Positions 7,539 through 15,398 of a stretch of DNA of 55,320 nt are shown here, piece after piece. The stretch is from contig VYBN01000014.1 of NCBI GenBank assembly GCA_009844425.1, positions 1 to 55,320 of the forward strand, written 5' to 3'. The notes beneath the pieces are model-generated. The model did not search any database. It had not been told where the DNA came from and saw only the letters and a list, made by a program, of their open reading frames with translations. Numbering within the stretch: the stretch's first letter is position 1; each line of letters begins with the position of its first letter. The stretch comes from Gammaproteobacteria bacterium (GTDB lineage Bacteria; Pseudomonadota; Gammaproteobacteria; Steroidobacterales; Foliamicaceae). The translations under genes and the position numbers were made by a program.

Positions 7539-7550
7539 GCTACGCCCACC
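7478..7550 (-). tRNA. tRNA-His (anticodon GTG)
   Basis: On the minus strand the acceptor GTGGGCG pairs with CGTCCAC (one G.U pair). The D arm GCTC/GAGC, the anticodon loop giving GTG, and the T loop TTCGAGT are intact. A G at position -1 (7550) faces discriminator C73 (7478), the usual identity pair of tRNA-His. The CCA end is not exactly encoded (CCC is read), so it would be added after transcription. Its 3' part is duplicated at 5875-5961. Confidence 0.9.
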
Positions 7551-7612
7551 ACGGTTGTTGCTGCTGCCCGGCCCGCCGCCCGGCCCGCCGCCTGGGGCGC
7601 CGCTTCCGCCGA

Positions 7613-7689
7613 TGGCGCGCCTGGCAGGACTCGAACCTGCAACCACCGGCTTAGAAGGCCGATGCTCTATCCGGTTGAGCTACAGGCGC
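7613..7689 (-). tRNA. tRNA-Arg (anticodon TCT)
   Basis: On the minus strand, acceptor GCGCCTG pairs fully with CAGGCGC. The anticodon loop CTTCTAA gives TCT, the T loop is TTCGAGT, discriminator G is followed by an encoded CCA (7613-7615). It sits between tRNA-His and tRNA-Pro in a four-gene tRNA cluster probably made as one precursor. Confidence 0.93.
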
Positions 7690-7733
7690 ATCGACTGGTT
7701 AGTCCGGGAAAGCGGCGGCCCTTTGGCGCAGTG

Positions 7734-7808
7734 GTCGGGGTAAACGGATTTGAACCGTTGACCTTCTGCTCCCAAAGCAGACGCGCTACCAGACTGCGCC
7801 ATACCCCG
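7734..7808 (-). tRNA. tRNA-Pro (anticodon TGG)
   Basis: On the minus strand, acceptor CGGGGTA pairs with TACCCCG, a C1-G72 start typical of proline tRNAs. The anticodon arm TCTGC-TTTGGGA-GCAGA gives TGG. The T loop is TTCAAAT, discriminator A is followed by an encoded CCA (7734-7736). It is the first gene of the tRNA cluster. Confidence 0.92.
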
Positions 7809-7853
7809 CCGCGTGCCGAGCCAGCGGTGGGCATGATAACACTGGCGGGAGTT

Positions 7854-7880
7854 TGGGAGGTCGGGACGACCTCCCTCCCA
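7854..7880. repeat. GC-rich hairpin between tRNA cluster and aldehyde dehydrogenase gene
   Basis: The left arm TGGGAGG pairs imperfectly with CCTCCCTCCCA. It lies just beyond the stop of the dehydrogenase gene and is followed by GACGCCCTCGCTCTC, which resembles the GGGAGCGAGGGC hairpin family found at 12804, 16803, 21754, 52312 and 53637. It may act as a terminator, but no T-run follows. Confidence 0.4.
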
Positions 7881-7906
7881 GGGTGACGCCCTCGCTCTCT
7901 TCCTTC

Positions 7907-9349
7907 TTACGTGGCGGGTTCGGCGTAGGCGTCTATGTTGCGGGCTTCGGGCGACAGCTCGGACAGGATGAGCTTGTGGCGGTAGAAGCGGTCGATGCCG
8001 GGAGGGCCCATGCGGGAGCGGCCCAGTCCGGACAGGTTGAAGGGGTCCTGCTCGAACTCGTGGACTGAGCCCGACAGCGAGGCTTCATTGACGCTGACTA
8101 CGCCGCCGTTCAGGCGCCGGCCCACTTCCACGCCTTCTTCCTCGGTTCCGGCGAAGACGTTGGCGCTCAGGCCGTAGCGTGAATCGTTGGCCAGTTCGAC
8201 GGCCTCGTCGATGCTGTCGAAGGGCATGACGGGCAGCACCGGCCCGAAGGTCTCGTCGGTCATGATGCGCATCGTGTGGTCGACGCCGCTTACGACGGTC
8301 GCGGGATACCAGGTGCCACCGTTATCGACGGGCTTGCCCCCGCAATGCACGGTCGCGCCCTTCTCGACGGCGTCGTCGATGTGCGACTGGATGGTCGCGA
8401 GCTGCTTCTCGAAGATCAGCGGGCCGATGTGGCCCTTGTCGGGCGCTTCGGTGTTGAGCGTTACGTTGGCGGCCAGTTCCGCGAGCCGTTCGACCAGCGC
8501 GTCGTGAATCGGGCGGGCCACGTAGATGCGCTCCACGGACTGGCAGGCCTGGCCGGTGGCCGCCACCGAGCCGCGCAACAGGACCTGGGCGGTGCGCTCC
8601 AGGTCCGCCGACTCCAGGACGATGGCCGGGTCCTTGCCGCCCATTTCCAGGAACGCGGGGATGAAGTTGCTGGCCGCGCGCTCGGCGACGAGCCGGCCGG
8701 TGCGCACGCTGCCCGTGAAACAGACGGCGTCCGAGTTGTCGATCACGGCCTCGCCGGTCGCCCCGGCGCCCATGGCGTAATCGACCACGTCGGCAAGTCC
8801 GGGCACCTGGGCGAAGCACTCGCGAACGGGGTCGGCGTGACGGGGCGTGATCTCGCTGGGCTTGTAGAGGATCGCACTACCCGCGATCAGCGCTGGCACC
8901 GAGTCGATCATTCCCAGCAGGAAAGGGAAGTTCCAGGGCGAGATGATGCCCACCAGCGGGAAGGGGACCAGTTGGGTGCGCGCCATGATCGTGGGCACCG
9001 AGCTGTTGCGGGCGGCTTCGTTCTTGATGATTTCCCGGGCGAATCCGGCCATCCGGTCGGTCATGTGCTTGAGGTTGTCGATCTCGATGTGCGTGATCAG
9101 GACCCGGCCGGTATCCGCCACCAGCGCGTCGAAGATCGCTTGGCGGTTGTCCTGCACGGCGTCGGCGAAAGCGTTGAGCGCCTCGATGCGTTTCTCCAGC
9201 CCCAGGTCCAGCCATTCGGGCTGGTTCATGCGCAGGCGGTCGGCGGTGGACGCGACCTCGTCGGGCGTGGCGGGCTTGATGACGCAGTCGCGCTCGCCGG
9301 TGCGCGGGTTGCGGACGTGGATCGGGGCGAATGAGGCGGATGCATTCAT
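7907..9349 (-). CDS. NAD(P)-dependent aldehyde dehydrogenase
   Basis: The product oxidises an aldehyde to the acid (ALDH superfamily, cytosolic). From the ATG at 9349 it has 480 residues, the usual length; the open frame runs further upstream but without family sequence. Visible hallmarks are PWNFPF with Asn140, the cofactor-binding KPSEITP (163-169) and FTGSVRTG (211-218), the general base Glu235 in LEMGGKDP, and the nucleophile Cys269 in GQACQSVERIYV. The substrate cannot be read from sequence. It is downstream of, and on the same strand as, a TonB-dependent receptor gene, with about 50 bp between them, so they may share a message and a role in using an imported compound; that is inference. 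Confidence 0.92.
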   Translation of the reverse strand: MNASASFAPIHVRNPRTGERDCVIKPATPDEVASTADRLRMNQPEWLDLGLEKRIEALNAFADAVQDNRQAIFDALVADTGRVLITHIEIDNLKHMTDRMAGFAREIIKNEAARNSSVPTIMARTQLVPFPLVGIISPWNFPFLLGMIDSVPALIAGSAILYKPSEITPRHADPVRECFAQVPGLADVVDYAMGAGATGEAVIDNSDAVCFTGSVRTGRLVAERAASNFIPAFLEMGGKDPAIVLESADLERTAQVLLRGSVAATGQACQSVERIYVARPIHDALVERLAELAANVTLNTEAPDKGHIGPLIFEKQLATIQSHIDDAVEKGATVHCGGKPVDNGGTWYPATVVSGVDHTMRIMTDETFGPVLPVMPFDSIDEAVELANDSRYGLSANVFAGTEEEGVEVGRRLNGGVVSVNEASLSGSVHEFEQDPFNLSGLGRSRMGPPGIDRFYRHKLILSELSPEARNIDAYAEPAT

Positions 9350-9401
9350 GGGCCTGAAGTCTCCGGGGTTGAAGAGGCAGGCATTTTGCCATGATTGCCG
9401 T

Positions 9402-12041
9402 TTACTGCGTTCGGATGCGCACTCCCAGGAAGACGCGCCGGCCCCGAGGATCGGCGGAGCGGGGATCGTAGCTGCCGGCCACGGCAACGTAGGGCGGGTC
9501 CTCGTCGAGCAGGTTGGCTGCGCCGAGCGTCAGGGTCGTTTCGTAATCGGCGCCGAGGCCAGCCCCGAAACCGGGGAAGCCGCCGAACGACCAGCGGACG
9601 TTCGTGTCCAGCGTGGTGAAGCTGTCGATGGAACCGCCGCCGTCGTCGTCATAGCCGCCAACGTGGCGCGCCAGGCCGTTGATTTCCCACGAACCCCTTG
9701 CCCAGGACAGGCCGGCCGCGCCCCGGAATTCCTGGTTGGGCGCGCCCACGTTGGCCCGGTTGAGCTTGCCCAGTGCATCGATTTCGACGCCCGCGTTCGT
9801 TACGTCGTAACTGAACAGCCAGGTGGCCTCGGCCCAGCCCGAGAACAGTCCCGCGCCTGTATCCACGCTGCTGCGCGCCGAAAGATCGACGCCCGTGGTT
9901 TCGATCCGGTCGGCATTGATGAACGCCACGTTGACGATGGAGACGGTGCCGGCGGAAGTCCGTTCGATGCGCTCATCAAACGGATCGGCGTTGACGATCG
10001 CCTGCGCGTTCTCCTTGCGCAGCACGTCCTCGAACTCGTAGCGCCAGAAGTCGGCGCTCAGCGCCCAGGATGCGCTTCCCTGCCAGGTAACGCCCAGGTT
10101 GTATGCGCTGGACGTTTCCGGTTGCAGCGTCGGGTCGCCCAGCGTGCGGCGGCCGGCGAAGGTCCTCGATCCGTCGTGATCGACGATATTGCTGAAATTG
10201 GTCTGCGCGCCGCGGGTCTGAAATGGCGAAGGCGCCCGGAAGGAAGTGCTGTAGGAGCCCCGCAGCGACAACGTGTCCAATGGCCGGAACAGGAGCGTGA
10301 CTTTCGGGTCCAGCGTATTGCCCACGCCGGACCCGTAGTCCTCGTAGCGCAACGCGCCGGTTACTTCCAGGTTGCCGGTCAGCGGCAGCCAGGCCTCGCC
10401 ATAGACGGCATAGACGGAATCGTCCGCGTCGAAGTCGGGGTTGCCGATCAGGAACGCCCAGCCGTCCTGGCGGGTCACGGTGTCGTAGCGGAAGTCCAGC
10501 GACTGTTGCCGATACTGGGCGCCAACGGCGTAGGCGCCCCCGAAAACGGGCAGAGAGCCGTTGATGTTGGCCTCGACGGTCGTCATTTGCGAGTCGCCCA
10601 GGCCGATGTAGTCGCCGATGATGAACTCGTACAGTTCCCGTCCATTGGCGAGCGGCGAGCCGGGACTGGCCTCGAAGTTGGAGCTGAACGGGTTGAAGAA
10701 CAGGCAGCCGTTCTGTCCGGGCGTCCGGTCGGATCCCGACGTGCAGCCGCTGCCGCCGAAGCCGTTCAGCGCGGCCTGGAAGTTCGCCGCGTGCACGTCG
10801 CGGGGGTTGAGCAGGGCGTCGTTGGCGCCGTAGACCACGGAGAGGTTCCAGGACGCAGAATCCGTGAGTTCGCCCTCAATGCCGGCGGCGATCCTCAGGG
10901 TTTCGTGGTCGTAGTAGTTGACTTCGGGCGGATGTCCGTAGCCGTACGGGCGTCCCTGGAAGAATACGTCCTCGCCGTAGGGATTGGCCGGGTGATACGC
11001 GGGCACTACGGGTGTGCTCAGCACCGGGAAGCTCGGCGACACCTCGCGGTTGGTGTCGTTTCTGGCGTAGCCGACTTCGGCCCAGAGAGACGCTTTTCCG
11101 CCCCGGTTCCAGTCGCCCTGGCCCCAAAGCTGCAGCCGTCGTTCGTTGGGCACCGAAGTCAGTTGCGGGCCGTAATCGAAACGGCAGATTTCGCTGGCTC
11201 CGGTGAGCTGCTGCAGGAGTCCCTCGTAGCGCGCACAGCCCGGATCGGCTACCGTTCGTCCCAGAGACGGCACGTTGAAGCTGCCCGGATTGCCGAAGCC
11301 GCTGGTGGCGGGCCGCAGCCAATCGACTTCGGCCAGCAGCAGGCTGGTGCGGTTCAGGTAGCTGGCGGCGACCAGGAATTCGCCGCCGCCACCGCCGAAT
11401 TCGCCGCCATAGACCGCATCGACGGTCAGGTCCTCCTGGGAGCCGTCGTTGGTGCGCGCGCGGAACTCCGTCTGCAACTCAAAACCCCGGTAGCCGCTAC
11501 GGGTAATGAAGTTGACGACGCCGGCCACCGCCTCGGAACCGTAAATCGCCGCGGCCCCATCCTTGAGGATCTCCACACGTCCTATGGCCAGCATGGGCGC
11601 CAGGGCCGCCAGGTCCACGAAACTTGAACCGTTGTCGGTCTGCGCCGAGGAAAGCACCTGCCGCCTGCCGTTCACGAGCACCAGGGTGGAGGCCACGCCC
11701 AGTCCGCGCAGGTTGACGTTGGCCGTGCCCCCTGTCCAGTTCTGCGTCAGATTGTCGGCATTGTTCTCCGCGCCCGCGTTGATCGAGAGGACGCCCACCA
11801 TGTCGCGAATGTCCTTGAGCCCTGCGTCCGTCAGTTCCGGCCCTTCGTGAATCGTGAGCGGCGACGGGGAATCGCTCTGCCGGCTGATCCGGCTGCCGGT
11901 CCTGGCCGTGACGACGATCTCATCGATCGTGTCCGCCTGCTCGCTTTGATTGCTTTGCGCCGCGGTGTTCGATGCGGCCAGCGCCGTTGCCAGCATCAGC
12001 GCGAGCGCGAAGCCTGTCGGCGTTACTTTCCCCCGCAACAT
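9402..12041 (-). CDS. TonB-dependent outer-membrane receptor
   Basis: This 879-residue receptor has a signal peptide (hydrophobic ALALMLATALAAS, cleavage near AAQS at about 29) and a TonB-box-like stretch DEIVVTA (about 41-47). A plug domain follows with NLRGLGVASTLVLVNGRR and an RVEILKDGAAAIYGSEAVAGVVN signature. The long beta-barrel contains ETSSAYNLGVTW, and the C-terminus is aromatic-poor, ending RTQ. Such receptors import large substrates with energy from TonB-ExbBD; the ligand is unknown. No B12 riboswitch or Fur-like site is obvious upstream, where the gene abuts rpiA (7 bp). It may work with the aldehyde dehydrogenase encoded just downstream. Confidence 0.92.
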   Translation of the reverse strand: MLRGKVTPTGFALALMLATALAASNTAAQSNQSEQADTIDEIVVTARTGSRISRQSDSPSPLTIHEGPELTDAGLKDIRDMVGVLSINAGAENNADNLTQNWTGGTANVNLRGLGVASTLVLVNGRRQVLSSAQTDNGSSFVDLAALAPMLAIGRVEILKDGAAAIYGSEAVAGVVNFITRSGYRGFELQTEFRARTNDGSQEDLTVDAVYGGEFGGGGGEFLVAASYLNRTSLLLAEVDWLRPATSGFGNPGSFNVPSLGRTVADPGCARYEGLLQQLTGASEICRFDYGPQLTSVPNERRLQLWGQGDWNRGGKASLWAEVGYARNDTNREVSPSFPVLSTPVVPAYHPANPYGEDVFFQGRPYGYGHPPEVNYYDHETLRIAAGIEGELTDSASWNLSVVYGANDALLNPRDVHAANFQAALNGFGGSGCTSGSDRTPGQNGCLFFNPFSSNFEASPGSPLANGRELYEFIIGDYIGLGDSQMTTVEANINGSLPVFGGAYAVGAQYRQQSLDFRYDTVTRQDGWAFLIGNPDFDADDSVYAVYGEAWLPLTGNLEVTGALRYEDYGSGVGNTLDPKVTLLFRPLDTLSLRGSYSTSFRAPSPFQTRGAQTNFSNIVDHDGSRTFAGRRTLGDPTLQPETSSAYNLGVTWQGSASWALSADFWRYEFEDVLRKENAQAIVNADPFDERIERTSAGTVSIVNVAFINADRIETTGVDLSARSSVDTGAGLFSGWAEATWLFSYDVTNAGVEIDALGKLNRANVGAPNQEFRGAAGLSWARGSWEINGLARHVGGYDDDGGGSIDSFTTLDTNVRWSFGGFPGFGAGLGADYETTLTLGAANLLDEDPPYVAVAGSYDPRSADPRGRRVFLGVRIRTQ

Positions 12042-12048
12042 GGCCGGA

Positions 12049-12726
12049 TTATAGGGAGTAGGCGCCTTCCGCCGTGCCGACGATCACGACTTCGGGGCGG
12101 TGGTGCGCGAACAGTCCCACGGTCACGACACCTGGTATCTGGTTGATTTCGGTTTCCATTTCCACCGGATCGAGGATTTTCAGGTTGTGCACGTCGAGGA
12201 TCTCGTTGCCGTAGTCGGTGATTACGCCTTCGCGGTACTGCGGCTGGCCGCGCATTTCAACGAGCTTGCGGGCCACCGCCGAGCGCGCCATCGGGATAAC
12301 CTCGACGGGCAGGGGGAACTTGCCGAGCAGCTTGACCCGCTTGGTTTCGTCCACGATGCAGACGAACCGCCGCGAGGACGCCACGAGTATTTTTTCGCCG
12401 GTCAGCGCGGCCCCGCCGCCCTTGATCAGGCGCCGGTGGTCGTCGGTCTCGTCGGCGCCGTCCACGTAGAGGTCCAGCGTGCCGCATTGGCTCAGGGGCG
12501 ATACCTCGAATCCGAGATCGTTCAGCAGATCGGTGGTTGCCTGCGAGCTGGATGCAACGGCCGTGATCCGGTCGCGGACTTCCGGGAGCAGCGCGATGAA
12601 CTCGTTGGTGGTGCTGCCCGTGCCTACGCCCAGGCGGCAGTCGTGGCGGATGTGCTCGATCGCGGCCCGCGCGGCGTTGCGCTTGGCCGCCAGCGCTGCC
12701 TCTTTATCGGTCTTTTTCGATCGCAA
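12049..12726 (-). CDS. rpiA: ribose-5-phosphate isomerase A
   Basis: The enzyme interconverts ribose 5-phosphate and ribulose 5-phosphate in the pentose phosphate pathway. The 225 residues match the family length of about 220. Key motifs are GTGSTT (35-40, phosphate loop), DGADE with the catalytic Asp (near 90), and KGGGAAL(T)GEK (near 102-113). The frame opens at a TTG (12726); no ATG or GTG lies upstream in frame before family sequence begins, so TTG is the likely start. The neighbouring order rpiA-fau-zapA is conserved in Gammaproteobacteria. Confidence 0.95.
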   Translation of the reverse strand: MRSKKTDKEAALAAKRNAARAAIEHIRHDCRLGVGTGSTTNEFIALLPEVRDRITAVASSSQATTDLLNDLGFEVSPLSQCGTLDLYVDGADETDDHRRLIKGGGAALTGEKILVASSRRFVCIVDETKRVKLLGKFPLPVEVIPMARSAVARKLVEMRGQPQYREGVITDYGNEILDVHNLKILDPVEMETEINQIPGVVTVGLFAHHRPEVVIVGTAEGAYSL

Positions 12727-12803
12727 TCGGCTTTACCGTCGTTGCGGAGGCGAGAAATCGTCTCGCCGGTTCCCGGGTGCCGCCATTATATGGAGCGGGC
12801 GGC

Positions 12804-12892
12804 TTCCCCCAGGGGACGAGGGCATGTCCCTCGAGGCGTCCCGCCCTCAAAGCGAGAACTTCCCCCCGGGCGCGAGGGCGACCCGCCCTCCA
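12804..12892. repeat. GC-rich hairpin repeats between fau and rpiA
   Basis: Two adjacent units lie here. The first contains the hairpin CGAGGGCATGTCCCTCG, followed by GCGTCCCGCCCTC. The second is CGCGAGGGCGACCCGCCCTC. Both match the repeat family seen at 21754, 52312 and 53637. The right end touches the stop codon of the cyclo-ligase gene. A role in transcript ends or as dispersed palindromes is possible. Confidence 0.6.
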
Positions 12893-13471
12893 TCACCGCC
12901 GAAACTCGTGGATCTGCCTTTCGGTGATCACCGCATCTACCGGCACGTCAGTCGCCTTCGCGTCGAGCTGCCCAACCTGCTGGAAGTCGTAGCCCAGACC
13001 CACCAGCAAAGGCCGCCGCCAGTTCTTCGCGGTATTGCGAAACGCGAACGCCCGATCGTAGTAGCCGCCGCCTTGTCCCAGGCGGTTGCCGTCGGAGTCG
13101 AAGGCCACCAGCGGCACGAGAACCACGTTCGGCCGCCTCGCGCTTACCCAGCTCCTGGGGCGCCATTCCGGCTCGAGTATTCCCCAACGGTTCGGCGTCA
13201 GCGCCTGGCCGGGATCGTACGGCGCGAACCGCATGTGCCGGCCGACGACCACGGGCAGCTGCACGTCCACGCCGCGCCCCAGCGCCCATTCGATGATCGG
13301 CTCGCAGGACATTTCGCCGCGGTGGGCCATGTAGGCCGCGATGCAGCGTGCGTGTTGCAGCGCCGGCAGGGTGCGCGCCAGTTGTGCGCAGTTCTCGGCG
13401 GCTTCGTCGCGCTGGGAGGCGCTCAGGTTCGCGCGCGCCTTGCGCAGTGGGGAGCGCAGGTCGTCGATCAG
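12893..13471 (-). CDS. fau: 5-formyltetrahydrofolate cyclo-ligase
   Basis: The enzyme converts 5-formyl-THF to 5,10-methenyl-THF with ATP. The characteristic C-terminal sequence is present: VPLVAFDSDGNRLGQGGGYYDR, then LVGLGYDFQQV and VPVDAVITE. Family sequence (LRKARANLSASQRDEAAENCAQLA) extends about 45 residues upstream of the first in-frame ATG (13330), so that ATG is not the start. No ATG, GTG or TTG precedes in frame near the proper N-terminus. The best candidate is a CTG at 13471 that overlaps the zapA stop (CTGA), giving 192 residues. The overlap leaves no room for the 6S RNA gene that often separates zapA and fau. Confidence 0.88.
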   Translation of the reverse strand: MIDDLRSPLRKARANLSASQRDEAAENCAQLARTLPALQHARCIAAYMAHRGEMSCEPIIEWALGRGVDVQLPVVVGRHMRFAPYDPGQALTPNRWGILEPEWRPRSWVSARRPNVVLVPLVAFDSDGNRLGQGGGYYDRAFAFRNTAKNWRRPLLVGLGYDFQQVGQLDAKATDVPVDAVITERQIHEFRR

Positions 13472-13803
13472 CCTGCGGCTTGTGCCTTGGCGCCGTCGGC
13501 GGCAGCGGCTTTTTCGAGGCGCCGTTCGACGCGCCGGCGGACGCTGCGCACGCTATCGATGGTTTCGGTGGCGCTGCTGTCCTTGTCACGCTGCGATTGC
13601 AGCAGGTTGGTGGCGAGCCTCAGGGCCGCCAGCATAAAGACGTTGGTCGTGTCGAGCAGGGGGTCCGCGTGCTGCACGTTCTCGATCTGCTCGTCAAGCA
13701 GGGACGCCGCGCTCTTCAGCACCTCGCGGTCCCCGGGTTCGCAGGCGATTGTGTGATCCTCGCCCAGGATTCGAAGCCTGACAGTCTCGAACTTTTCGGT
13801 CAC
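13468..13803 (-). CDS. zapA: cell division protein ZapA
   Basis: ZapA binds and bundles FtsZ at the division ring. From the GTG at 13803 the protein has 111 residues. It begins with a strand-turn region (VRLRILGEDHTIACEPGDRE) followed by a long helix and coiled coil (LLDEQIENVQ... NVFMLAALRLATNLL...), the classic ZapA layout. The C-terminus is longer and alanine- and arginine-rich. The GTG overlaps the stop of the upstream coiled-coil gene by 4 bp (GTGA), and its own stop overlaps the presumed CTG start of fau, so the three are translationally coupled. Confidence 0.9.
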   Translation of the reverse strand: MTEKFETVRLRILGEDHTIACEPGDREVLKSAASLLDEQIENVQHADPLLDTTNVFMLAALRLATNLLQSQRDKDSSATETIDSVRSVRRRVERRLEKAAAADGAKAQAAG

Positions 13804-14024
13804 ACGCTGCGTTCCATGCTGCGCAGCCGCTGAACCATCTCGGCGACCCGCTGGCGTGCTTCCTCCCGGGTATTGAACAGCCTGGAGCGCTCGCCCTGAA
13901 GCTTCTCGCACTGGGTCAGCAGCGCGGCATTCTCGCGGCGCAGCTGATCGTTCAGGTCGAGTAGTTCGTCGACGCGCTCCGACAGCAATTCAATCTCGTT
14001 GTGCAGGTTTTGTTTCTGTGCCAT
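13800..14024 (-). CDS. short coiled-coil protein (TIGR02449-like, ZapB-like)
   Basis: This 74-residue protein is predicted to be one continuous coiled coil: NEIELLSERVDELLDLNDQ then LRRENAALLTQCEKLQGERS. It matches the small protein family encoded next to zapA in many Gammaproteobacteria (TIGR02449), which resembles the FtsZ-ring factor ZapB. The ATG at 14024 fits the family start; the much longer open frame upstream is a shadow of pepP. The stop overlaps the zapA GTG by 4 bp. It is divergent from pepP with 63 bp between them, which should hold both promoters. Confidence 0.85.
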   Translation of the reverse strand: MAQKQNLHNEIELLSERVDELLDLNDQLRRENAALLTQCEKLQGERSRLFNTREEARQRVAEMVQRLRSMERSV

Positions 14025-14087
14025 GACCCGCGAATATAGCACGGAACCCCCTCCCTCCCGGGTTGAGCGAGCGGCTAAAATCGGCAA

Positions 14088-15398
14088 ATGCTCCAGGCTC
14101 AGGACTTCGCCCGCCGGCGCCGCGCCCTCCTCGGCGCGCTCGGTCCCGGCTGTGCGGCCATCGTTCCCGCGAGCCCGGTGAGGGTCCGCAGCCGCGACGT
14201 GGATTACCCCTATCGACCGGACACGAACCTGCTCTATCTGACCGGTTTCCGCGAGCCGGAGGCAGTGGCCGTGCTCGTGCCGGGCCGCGCCGACGGCGAG
14301 TTCGTGCTGTTCTGCCGCGACCGCGACCCCCTGCGCGAGTTGTGGGACGGCAAGCGCGCCGGTCCTGAGGGCGCGAAGGAACAATTCGGCGCCGATAGCG
14401 CCTATCCCATCGAAGCGCTGGACGAGGTCATGCCCGGTTTGCTCAAGGGCTGCGACACCGTGCACTACGACCTCGGCAGCAACCCGGCATTCGAGGCGCG
14501 GCTGGGCGGATGGCTGAAGAAAATGCGCGACGGGTCCAAGGAGCGCAACAAGGCGCCGGTGCAGGTTGCCGCGCTGGACTTTTATCTTCACGAAATGCGC
14601 CTGTGCAAGCACGAAACGGAGCTGGAATGCATGCGCAGTTCCGCGGCGGTGGCCGTGGACGCCCACAAGCGGGGGATGCGGCGCACCCGCCCGGACCTGT
14701 ACGAGTACCAGGTGGAAGCGGAGATCGTCTATCGCTTCAACCAGAGCGGGGCGACCGAGTCGTATCCGTCGATCGTCGCCTCCGGCGCCAATGCCTGCAT
14801 CCTGCATTACAACGAGAACACGAGCCGGATGCGCGACGGCGACCTGCTGCTGGTTGACGCCGGCTGCGAACTCGAAGGCTACGCGTCGGACATTACCCGG
14901 ACCTGGCCGGTCGGCGGCGCGTACACGCCCGAGCAGCGCGCCGTCTACGAGATCGTGCTGGAAGCGCAGCGGGCGGCGATCGAAAAGATGGAACCCGGCG
15001 CGGCCATCCTCGACCCGCACCATGCCGCCATCGACGTGATCACGCGCGGGCTCAAGCGGATCGGACTGCTCAAGGGCAAGGTGTCCGAGCTGGTTCGCGA
15101 CGAGGCCTACCGGGAGTTCTTCATGCACCGCACCTCGCACTGGCTGGGGATGGACGTGCACGACGTCGGCGACTATGAGACCGACGGCAAACCGAGAAAG
15201 CTCGAACCCGGCATGTGCTGCACCGTCGAACCGGGCATCTATATCGCTCCAGATAACGGCGGCGTGCCCAAGGGGTTCCGCGAAATCGGGATTCGGATCG
15301 AGGACGACGTGGCGGTGACCGAGTCCGGGCACGAGGTGCTGACGGCCGCGCTCACGAAAGACCCGGACGAAATCGAAGCGCTGGTCGGCTCCGGCTGA
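14088..15398 (+). CDS. pepP: Xaa-Pro aminopeptidase
   Basis: This cytosolic manganese peptidase removes the N-terminal residue before proline. Its 436 residues match the family (about 440). The N-terminal domain has DYPYRPDTNLLYLTGF. The pita-bread catalytic domain shows the metal ligands in order: Asp in LLVDAGCE, Asp in YASDITRTWP, His in SHWLGMDVHD, Glu in TVEPGIYI and Glu in IGIRIEDD. It starts a plus-strand operon with ubiH and the ubiI-like gene; its TGA overlaps the ubiH ATG. This pepP-ubiH-ubiI order is conserved in Gammaproteobacteria. Confidence 0.96.
   Translation: MLQAQDFARRRRALLGALGPGCAAIVPASPVRVRSRDVDYPYRPDTNLLYLTGFREPEAVAVLVPGRADGEFVLFCRDRDPLRELWDGKRAGPEGAKEQFGADSAYPIEALDEVMPGLLKGCDTVHYDLGSNPAFEARLGGWLKKMRDGSKERNKAPVQVAALDFYLHEMRLCKHETELECMRSSAAVAVDAHKRGMRRTRPDLYEYQVEAEIVYRFNQSGATESYPSIVASGANACILHYNENTSRMRDGDLLLVDAGCELEGYASDITRTWPVGGAYTPEQRAVYEIVLEAQRAAIEKMEPGAAILDPHHAAIDVITRGLKRIGLLKGKVSELVRDEAYREFFMHRTSHWLGMDVHDVGDYETDGKPRKLEPGMCCTVEPGIYIAPDNGGVPKGFREIGIRIEDDVAVTESGHEVLTAALTKDPDEIEALVGSG

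Noticed and set aside
7427..7642. small open frames across the tRNA cluster
   Set aside because: They are read through tRNA-His and tRNA-Arg genes and have no start signal or domain.
8943..11627. 894-codon plus-strand frame over the aldehyde dehydrogenase and receptor genes
   Set aside because: It is antisense to two well-supported genes and its translation has no recognisable domain.
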